Position numbers and translations under genes: made by a program
Assembly: GCF_963674925.1 (NCBI RefSeq)
Contig: NZ_OY771647.1
Coordinates: forward strand, 697,501-761,500
From: an uncultured Draconibacterium sp.
Lineage (GTDB): Bacteria; Bacteroidota; Bacteroidia; Bacteroidales; Prolixibacteraceae
Direction of reading: 5' to 3'
DNA: 64,000 nt
Notes under the pieces: model-generated
What the model was told of the DNA's origin: nothing
The model's database searches: none
Seen by the model: the letters and a program-made list of their open reading frames with translations, nothing else
Part shown: positions 36,391 through 43,600 of the stretch, piece by piece
Layout: each line of letters begins with the position of its first letter
Position numbering within the stretch: position 1 is the stretch's first letter

Positions 36391-36547
36391 CTTCTTATTC
36401 GTAGCTCTACGTTGCGGTTTTAATCGAACCACATAGCGCACAGCAGGACACAATAGCGGTTTTCTTTTTGCCTATTGCAATTTGCCTATTGCCTGCTTTC
36501 TTCATTCAAATATTCTAACCTTCTAATCTTCTTCATAACCTATTTAG

Positions 36548-36589
36548 TCATTGGTCACTGGTCATTGGTTATTGGTCATTGGTCATTGC
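36548..36589. repeat. Heptamer array (TCATTGG type), second
   Basis: Six exact-phase heptamers: TCATTGG, TCACTGG, TCATTGG, TTATTGG, TCATTGG, TCATTGC. Confidence 0.8.
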
Positions 36590-36793
36590 TTAGAAAGTTC
36601 TTCCTAATGACTATTGTCTAATGACTTCCTTCTCCTCCTGCGCAACCCCCAACCCCTAAAGGGGCGATCCTTCACACTTTTCTTTGCTACAGTTTGCATT
36701 TTTCCTAATGACTATTGTCTAATGACTTCTTCTCTCCTGCTAACTGCGACTGCGACTGAAAACTGCTCACTTTCTTCTTCTCCACCCTTCGAC

Positions 36794-36817
36794 TCCCGAT
36801 GCGCTGATCGGGACAGG
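36794..36817. repeat. 24-bp palindromic insertion of the TCCCGA ... TCGGGACAGG type
   Basis: It lies inside what would otherwise read CCCTTCGAC joined to TGCGCTCAGGATGAC. The inserted part starts TCCCGAT, has centre GCGCTG and ends ATCGGGACAGG. Confidence 0.65.
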
Positions 36818-36992
36818 TGCGCTCAGGATGACTTATCAGTCCTTCAGTCCTTCCAACTTCAGTAATTCTCCAAATCAGTCCTTCAGTCCTTCTTCTCCAT
36901 CGCCCAGGGCGAAGAGCAAAGGGCACGGTGCCCCTGCTCCTTGCGCGCTGCGCTATATCTTTGGTTATGAAAAAGCAAAGTTGTTCATGTTA

Positions 36993-38072
36993 TTAGTTCT
37001 TAGGTTCAAAATCAGTTGGGTTAGGAGTATCTGGAATAGCATCGACAAGCGCTGGTCTTGGTGTAAGAGTGTAAGTCGCTACGTCAGTTACGTCATTAAC
37101 ACAAGCACCTGATGATGCTGGTTCATCCAAATCAGCCAATGCTGCATTTCCATATCCATCAGTTGCAGGATCATACATTACCCCATCAATAGACAATGTT
37201 ACAACTTCAGCTGCGGTAGTGTTATTATGCTCTACACTGCCATGATCAACTTGTACTCTTACTACGATACATTCACCACCAGCTCCAACAGCTCCTCCAG
37301 CAACAACCGCATCTACTGGGGTTCCTGATACGTTCCAGTTAGTATTTGCTTGTGCATCTGTCGGGTAAGCCCACTCAATAGTGCCAATAGTGCTACCATT
37401 AGCAGCAACCGCAGAAAAGGTTGGCTCCCAAGAATCGACAAAGTTAGCTGCATTTACAGAAAAGAAAACCCAATTTTCACCATAATCCATTGTTAAATTT
37501 GTTCCATCATAAACTGCACTCTCAACAGGAGAAATGCACTCCTCAGCACCAAGTCCACCTGCATCTAAAAGTCCAGCAACATCCAGAGTAAATGAGAAAC
37601 TAGGCTCAATACGATATACCTCTACATTATCCGAACACCCAGCTGCACCTTCTACATAAGCTACAAGCAAAACCTCATTGGAGGTATCAAATGTTTTCCA
37701 GGAAATATCAATCGTTTTTGAAGCTCCTGGAGTATCATAATGTGCCGAAGCTGTAAGGATATAATCCCCATCAACAACATCACGATTAGGTTGTAAAACG
37801 GGTGTTCCTAAAGTAGCAGACGTGATAATATCTGATTCATCTGTAACAAACCAATGAACATCTCCAACAGTAGCTGGATCTGTAGTAATTGTATAAGTAT
37901 AGACCTCACCAGGCAGAGGATGCAATTCATCTGCATCACTTAAACAAGATAAAGGCACTGCAGGGGTACACGTTGGAGCCCCTGTCATGGAATTGACATA
38001 CTGTCCATACGAATTCATACCGGCTAATAGAGCCGCGACAAAAACTGTTAGAAATAAAATTTGCTTTTTCAT
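36993..38072 (-). CDS. Secreted beta-rich protein of the adhesin locus (359 residues)
   Basis: No named family recognised. A signal peptide, MKKQILFLTVFVAALLAGMNSYGQ, is followed by a Cys-containing N-terminal stretch (APTCTPAVPLSCLSDADELH). Next comes a PKD-like domain (GEVYTYTITTDPATVGDVHWFVTDE) and a second beta-rich half with GENWVFFSVNAANFVDSW and ECIVVRVQVDHGSVEHNNTT. The GCSDNVEVYRIEP segment resembles one in the 235-residue neighbour. It ends ATYTLTPRPALVDAIPDTPN and an acidic tail, again a domain-end strand with Pro-Arg-Pro and no sorting domain. Same strand and locus as the giant adhesin. Probably an accessory subunit; binding or structural role unknown. Confidence 0.85.
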   Translation of the reverse strand: MKKQILFLTVFVAALLAGMNSYGQYVNSMTGAPTCTPAVPLSCLSDADELHPLPGEVYTYTITTDPATVGDVHWFVTDESDIITSATLGTPVLQPNRDVVDGDYILTASAHYDTPGASKTIDISWKTFDTSNEVLLVAYVEGAAGCSDNVEVYRIEPSFSFTLDVAGLLDAGGLGAEECISPVESAVYDGTNLTMDYGENWVFFSVNAANFVDSWEPTFSAVAANGSTIGTIEWAYPTDAQANTNWNVSGTPVDAVVAGGAVGAGGECIVVRVQVDHGSVEHNNTTAAEVVTLSIDGVMYDPATDGYGNAALADLDEPASSGACVNDVTDVATYTLTPRPALVDAIPDTPNPTDFEPKN

Positions 38073-38142
38073 AATTTAAAATTTTAAAGTTTGCTGTTCT
38101 TTGGTTTAAATCAGGCGAAATGCAGTGGAGATATAAACCCTC

Positions 38143-38158
38143 TCCCGACACGTCGGGA
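38143..38158. repeat. Palindrome TCCCGACACGTCGGGA inserted in a host repeat
   Basis: It lies between ACCCTC and TCTCCCTTTTCAAGGGAGAAC-type sequence. The identical 16-mer recurs at 38696-38711 at the same position of another host copy. Confidence 0.75.
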
Positions 38159-38327
38159 TCTCCCTTTTCAAGGGAGAACGGTTCGTGCTCCTGGCAATTC
38201 TCCTTTCAATAAACTTCAGAACGTTTTTTTGTTGTTTGTTGATTGACATTTTGGTTAATTGTTGAGTGTCAATCAGTTTTTAACTTAATGGTGATAAGCT
38301 GAATTTTTCGCTGTTTACCTACCCCTC

Positions 38328-38347
38328 TGTCCGTCAGCCGACGGACA
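38328..38347. repeat. Palindrome TGTCCGTC ... GACGGACA inserted in a host repeat
   Basis: It lies between ACCCCTC and TCTCC, the same junction used by the different palindrome at 38143. Confidence 0.7.
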
Positions 38348-38365
38348 TCTCCTGTACTGCCCTTT

Positions 38366-38440
38366 GCTGCTGCACGATTCCATCGTGTGGCTTTTGTTCC
38401 GGTCAGATTACTCACGCGATAGAATCGCGCGGTAGCAAGG
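38366..38440. repeat. BIME-like hairpin pair, copy 1
   Basis: Arm 1 contains CACGAT-TCC-ATCGTG; arm 2 contains CGCGAT-AGA-ATCGCG. The arms are inverted homologues (GCTGC-GCACGATTCCATCGTGTGG against GCTACCGCGCGATTCTATCG) with about 25 bases between. Confidence 0.8.
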
Positions 38441-38536
38441 AAGGGGTAGGATACAATTCCAAACCCACTTATCTGGTTTTCAATACTTCAAATTTCCCTT
38501 CAACTTTTTGAAGAGGTTTGTAAATCACTCACCCTC

Positions 38537-38555
38537 TGTCCGTCAGAGCCGGACA
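38537..38555. repeat. Palindrome TGTCCGTC ... CCGGACA inserted in a host repeat
   Basis: Flanked by CACCCTC and TCTCCCTCACAGAGGGAG; a shorter, asymmetric version of the one at 38328. Confidence 0.65.
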
Positions 38556-38695
38556 TCTCCCTCACAGAGGGAGAACGTACAGCTTGTTGTTTTTGCAACG
38601 TTAAGCTGGCTTTTGACCAGAAGATGTTTTCAGTACTTCAATTTAATCTTCTGCTTTTCAGAAGAAGTTTGGTTTAACCATTCAATTTCACCCCC

Positions 38696-38711
38696 TCCCG
38701 ACACGTCGGGA
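38696..38711. repeat. Second copy of palindrome TCCCGACACGTCGGGA
   Basis: Follows CACCCCC and is separated by only 8 bases from a 44-bp palindromic element, giving two insertions in one host repeat. Confidence 0.7.
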
Positions 38712-38719
38712 TCCCCATC

Positions 38720-38763
38720 GAGCCTGCCTGCCATCCCATTCGGGAGGTAAACCGGTAGGCAGG
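38720..38763. repeat. 44-bp palindromic element, copy 1
   Basis: Ends GCCTGCCTGCC and GGTAGGCAGG are inverted, with an inner hairpin TCCC-ATT-CGGGA and a GGTAAACC stretch. Here it sits in a CCCTC/GGGAGAAC host repeat. Confidence 0.8.
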
Positions 38764-39039
38764 GGAGAACGAACTACCTGTAACTGCAGTAGTTCAGGTT
38801 GGGCCTTTTAGGCCAGAGGTTTTGGATCTTAATCAAGGGGGCATGCCACTGATGGCATTTCCCCTGATCTCCTATTACAGATGGCCGGGCCGCGGAGAAA
38901 GTGGCATTTATTTAAAGTATCGCCTAAATACTTGATGTTGTTGTAGAGAGAATAAACACCACATTTCTCTTTAGCCTCCGGCAACCGCCTGCCTCCCCTA
39001 AGGGAAAGAAACCAGTCGCCTTACAGAACCATACTTTCC

Positions 39040-39099
39040 GCTGCCGCACGGTTCTATCGTGTGGCTTAAACCCCACACGATAGAATCGCGCGGTAGCCC
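39040..39099. repeat. BIME-like hairpin pair, copy 2
   Basis: GCTGCCGCACGGTTCTATCG with wobble stem, then ACGATAGAATCGCGCGGTAGC. Shorter inner spacer than copies 1 and 3. Confidence 0.75.
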
Positions 39100-39235
39100 C
39101 AGCAGAAAGATTCAATCTTTAGTCATGTTTCATAGGCACTCGTTTTATTGATGTTAGCTACTATATACCCCTCCGCCCTTCGGGCACCTCCCCTTAGCAA
39201 GGGGAGGATGTTCGCATTCCAATGCGAGTCCCGTT

Positions 39236-39305
39236 GCTGCCGCACGATTGCATCGTGTGGCTTGTTAATCCTGTTACCCACGCGATAGAATCGCGCGGTA
39301 GCGAG
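39236..39305. repeat. BIME-like hairpin pair, copy 3
   Basis: GCTGCCGCACGATTGCATCG then CACGCGATAGAATCGCGCGG. A fragment of the second arm recurs near 39555 (AACCACGCGATAACC). Confidence 0.8.
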
Positions 39306-39652
39306 GTTTGAAATCAGGAAGAATGGGAATAATTTATTATCTCCTGTGCCCATGGTTTTCAAAGTAGAAAGATGGGCGTTTTTTTCAATTAATTCTACTC
39401 CCGACCCCTTTGGCTGTAGCCATTTCCCCTTACTAAGGGGAAACAGTTTTGATCCAACAGAACTACCTGTCGGATGTGCACCGGCCCGGTTCAAAACCGG
39501 CTTCCCTTGTAAGGGAAGCTCCCGACAGGGTGAAGGGTCGAGGATAATATTACTGTTAACCACGCGATAACCCCGTAATTTTAAGGATGGGTTATTATAT
39601 TTTATTGTTAATAATTCAGTTGCAAGGTGCAAGTTACAAGTCGCAAGTTTGT

Positions 39653-39792
39653 CTGTCATTCCGAACAAAGAAGAGCCTGCCTGCCATCCCATTCGGGAGG
39701 TAAACCGGTAGGCAGGGAATCTGTTATACTGCTGCACTATTGATACAGATCTCTCAGTCCCCCGAAGCTTCGGGGCTCCTTCGAGATGACAG
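39653..39792. repeat. 85-bp inverted-repeat family, copy 5, with two nested elements
   Basis: CTGTCATTCCGAACAAAG to CCTTCGAGATGACAG. The left arm is interrupted by the 44-bp element (39672-39716) and the right arm by CCCCGAAGCTTCGGGG (39760-39775), expanding it to 140 bp. Confidence 0.88.
39672..39716. repeat. 44-bp palindromic element, copy 2
   Basis: Inserted after CATTCCGAACAAAGA and before GGAATCT; the uninterrupted sequence is seen at 36170-36192. Confidence 0.85.
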
Positions 39793-39799
39793 CTTGTTT

Positions 39800-39848
39800 G
39801 ATGTTCTGTTATTACAGACCTCTCCTCGTTTCCTCGTCGAGATGACAA
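39800..39848. repeat. 85-bp family, right-arm fragment
   Basis: TTATTACAGACCTCTCCTCG then CCTCGTCGAGATGACA; no left arm. Confidence 0.65.
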
Positions 39849-40179
39849 GAAGTTGGTAACCACCGGCTTAAATTTCTCCTCCTTCCAGGAGGAGGGGACC
39901 GCGTTTACAGCGGTGAGGTGGTGCAGAACACCACAATTAATCTCCCCGGCTTTTACAGATCTTTCAGCACTACAGCTTTCAGCCATTCTTAAACCATTCT
40001 CTGTACCCCCCGACTTCCGCCAGGTCTTCTTCGAAGCCACCGGCTCCACTCGTCCCCCTACCAGTAGGGGGACAGTTGAGGCCGCAAGCTCCGTTGTACG
40101 GAGTGAGGCCGAAACGGGGGGTAAAGCAGATCCTCCAGCATCCGTTAGCTTTTCCAAAACCCCCATATCTACCGGTCCC

Positions 40180-40335
40180 CAGGTAGTATTAACCCGTCCC
40201 CGGGCAGTTTGAGCCGACAATTGGCAATTTAAATGCGTCAATTGGCAGTTTAAGCCGACAATTGGCAGTTTAAATGCGTCAATCGGCAAATTATTGGCGC
40301 CCCCCGGCAATTTAAACCGACAATTGGCAAAACGG
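40180..40335. repeat. Minisatellite with a 20-21-bp period (array 2)
   Basis: GGCA core positions 40203, 40223, 40244, 40264, 40285, 40306 and 40326 give steps of 20, 21, 20, 21, 21 and 20. Units alternate between GCCGACAATTGGCAGTTTAA and ATGCGTCAATTGGCAGTTTA. Confidence 0.88.
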
Positions 40336-40463
40336 TCTGTCATTCCGAACAAAGAAGAGCCTGCCTGCCATCCCATTCGGGAGGTAAACCGGTAGGCAGG
40401 GAATCTGTTACTGCTGAGCTCTGTAGTAACAGATCTCTCAGTTGTACCTCCTTCGAGATGACA
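40336..40463. repeat. 85-bp inverted-repeat family, copy 6, with a nested 44-bp element
   Basis: CTGTCATTCCGAACAAAG to CCTCCTTCGAGATGACAG, interrupted by the 44-bp element (40352-40400) at the same base as copy 5. The right arm is uninterrupted (CTCTCAGTTGTACCTCC). Confidence 0.88.
40352..40400. repeat. 44-bp palindromic element, copy 3
   Basis: Same sequence and same host position as copy 2 (39672-39716), so either the filled host repeat was duplicated or insertion is site-specific. Confidence 0.85.
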
Positions 40464-40484
40464 GTTCATTTGTGGCTCTGTGGC

Positions 40485-40598
40485 AACAGATCTCTCAGTT
40501 CCCGAAAATTCGGGACAAGTTATACCTCCTTCGAGATGACAGATTGGTTGTTGCTCTGTTGTTACAGATCTCTCCTCGTGTCCTCGTCGAGATGACAA
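40485..40598. repeat. 85-bp family, two right-arm fragments, one with a nested palindrome
   Basis: Fragment 1 (40485-40542) reads CAACAGATCTCTCAGT, then the palindrome TCCCGAAAATTCGGGACAAG (40500-40519), then TTATACCTCCTTCGAGATGA. Fragment 2 (40551-40598) is TTACAGATCTCTCCTCG to TCGAGATGACA. Confidence 0.8.
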
Positions 40599-40636
40599 TT
40601 GATTTATGGTTTCTATGTTGTTTGCTCTTCTCACTT

Positions 40637-43600
40637 TTAATAGTCCGTTTTAATTACTTGTGGTCGTGGTGTTATGGTAATGTCTTTTCTTAGCTCTTCT
40701 GTAATCGGATTGCCGTTACAGTCTTCAATCCAGTAGAATATGCTGTGTGTTACCGTGCTAAAGGTTACGCCATCGCCCCACAGGTAAATATCAGCAGCTA
40801 CTCCGCTTACCGGATCGATATATTCTGATGGTTGGCCTTCTCCTGTAATATTTGGATGACTTACTGCAGCACCGGTAATCGGATCGGGTGTATCGGCAAA
40901 CTCAATGCGCCACTGCAGGTTATTTATCATCGATAGTGAATCGCAGCAGTTATCGGTAAGCGATGTTAAATCAAGATCGGTATCACCTGCCAACAGCGTA
41001 CGGTAATCGATTGGCGATTTTTCGAGGTTCGGATCAACATGACCGAATTGTGGCGTTGGATCGCTTTCATTATAAACCGCCCAATGCAACGGATCAACAC
41101 AGTTTTCGTATGGATCGGCGGTAATTACAGGCGGTTCTTCGTCGGTAATTATTATAATTTGTTCGCAGGTAGCGCATCCTGAAATATTACAGGCAGTCCA
41201 GGTGATGGTGGTTACTCCTACATTAAATGTATAAGGATTAGGACTAATGGGATTGGGTGTATTGCCAGCATTTGAGCCTGATCCGGTTGTTGCTCCGGTC
41301 ATTTCCCAAGTCCAGTTATCAACAGTTGGCGATCCGGGTTCAAGCACTGGTACTCCCGGATCGAGGGCTCTGGTGCATACGCCTGCATCAGTTGGTTGAA
41401 GAATATCATCGGGACAATCAATTTCGGGGATACCCGTTACGGTTACCGTAAACGAACACTCGTCGGTTAATCCCGATGAGTCGGTAATTTTATAGGTGAT
41501 GGTAGTAACTCCAATGTAATACCTTCCCGGATTGGCAATAAAATTAATACCAGTAGATGCACTATGTGTTGTCGTGCCATCCGGCTCAACTCGTGTCCAT
41601 TCCAAAATTGGATTCGGACAGTTATCTTCGTATGTAGGATCAGCAAGCGTTACATTGTCTTTGTAATTAACATTTTCATCGGCCAAAAAAGTATAATCTG
41701 CAGGGCAGTTTATGCTGGGAGGAATATCTTCCACAATCACTTCCTGGTTACAGGTATAAATCTTACCCGAATTGTCGGTTATCGTCCAGATTACTGTGGT
41801 TGTTCCTACCGGATACGAATCCGAGGCATCATCGGTGCCCGTAAAATCGTTAACTATGGTATAAGTAGTTGTAGCACATGGATCGTTAATGGTAGGAGGT
41901 GCCGGACTTACCGGGGCAAAACATGTGCCTGCAACAGCTGTTACAGGAGTCGGATCAGGCGGACAGTTTATTGCCGCAGGAGGAATTGAGAATCGCACAA
42001 TAGTTACGGTATAAGAACATGATGCGGAACGGTTATCGGTATCGGTTACGGTGTAGGTAACAGTGGTTTCTCCAATGTTAAATACCTGATTAGCTGGTAC
42101 TGTTCCTGAGCCACTACCCGTTGTAGCACCACTCAACTCGTAAGTCAATACAGGATTCGGGCAATTGTCGCTGTATGTAGGCGTTCCAAGAACTACATCT
42201 GATTTTGAACAAGCATCGGCAGCAATTATCTCACTCACATCTGAAGGACATGAGATTACTGGATCTAAATCTTCGACAACAACTTCCTGTTCACACGTAT
42301 AAATTTTTCCTGAGTTGTCGGTTATGGTCCAGGTTACCGTAGTGGTTCCAACGGGGTAAGAACCTGAAGCGTCATCGGTTCCCGTAAAATCGTTAACAAT
42401 TGTATAGCTTGCCGTAGCACATGGATCACTAATTACAGGTGCATCAGGATTCACCGGGGCAAAACAAGTTCCGGCAACAGCTGTTACCGAAGGCGGATCG
42501 ACAGGGCAGTTAATTACTGCCGGAGGTATAGACAAGCGCTCGATGGTAACCGTAAACGAACACTCCGCGGTACGGTTATCAGTATCAGTAACCGTATAAG
42601 TAACCGTGGTAACACCAATGTTAAATACCTGGCTGGCAGGTACAACATTAATACCACTTCCTGTAGTAGCTCCACTTAAAGTGTAGGTTAGCACCGGATT
42701 AGGGCAGTTGTCGCTAAATGTTGGCGGATTAATTGTAACACCAGTTTTTGAACACTGGTCGGCTGCGATGGTTTCTGCCACAGAGGTAGGACAAGTAATA
42801 GTAGGATCTATATCTTCCACCACCACTGTTTGTGTACATTCGTAAGTTTTTCCTGAATTATCCGAGATTGTCCAGGTAACAATAGTCGTTCCTACCGGGT
42901 ATGAATCCGAGGCATCGTCAGAATTATTAAAGTCATTTACAATTGTGTAAGTCGTTGTTGCACATGGATCGACAACAGTTGGTGCTGCAGGACTTACCGG
43001 AGCAAAACAAGTGCCCCCTACGGCTGTAACCTTAGCCGGATTTGGCGGACATGTTATTACTGCCGGAGGTATCGACAATCGCTCAATGGTTACGTTAAAT
43101 GAGCATTGAGCTGTATTATTGTGTGCATCGGTTACGGTGTAAGTAACTGTAGTAACTCCAATATTAAACACCTGATAAGAAGGTACTTCTCCTGTGCCAC
43201 TGCCGGTTGTAGCTCCCGTTAAAACATAGCTTAACACAGGATCAGGACAGTTATCATCGTAATCTGGAGGATCAATAGTAACACCGGTTTTCGAGCACTC
43301 GTTTGCAGCAACCGTTTCGATAACGTCAGCCGGACAAGTAATTTGCGGATCTAAATCATCAACAATTACGGTTACATCGCAGGTCTCGATATTGCCAGAT
43401 ACATCGCGAATAAACCATTGAAAGCTGGTTGAACCCACGGGGTAATCGCCACTGGCATCAGCAGGATCGCTGCTGTATGGAGAGTCGTGCCAAATGCTTT
43501 CAATTTCGTTACATTGATCATCTAAAGTAACTTGGCCGAGCGTAACATTTTTTAAACATTCGTAGTTATCAGGCGTTCCGGCATTTACTATGGGATCGGG

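Larger units (their letters stand above)
35105..36992. other. 1.9-kb repeat-filled gap in the adhesin locus
   Basis: It contains three members of the 85-bp inverted-repeat family, one two-hairpin module, a 10-bp periodic inverted region (35711-35815), two heptamer arrays (36347-36390 and 36548-36589) and nested palindromes. Open frames here run through repeats and are not gene-like. Confidence 0.8.
38073..40636. other. 2.6-kb repeat-filled gap between the giant adhesin and the 359-residue protein gene
   Basis: Almost wholly repeats: three hairpin-pair modules (38366, 39040, 39236), host repeats of the CCCTC ... CTCCCTT ... AAGGGAGAAC type with inserted palindromes, three 44-bp palindromic elements, members of the 85-bp family, and a 20-21-bp minisatellite. 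A 503-codon frame (39123-40634, -) runs across these and is rejected as a gene. Confidence 0.85.

Noticed and set aside
39123..40634. 503-codon open frame on the minus strand
   Set aside because: It runs through host repeats, 44-bp elements, 85-bp repeats and the minisatellite; its peptide is their translation (HLEGG, ERSVTTE, QAGSSLFGMTD repeats). No domain or signal peptide.
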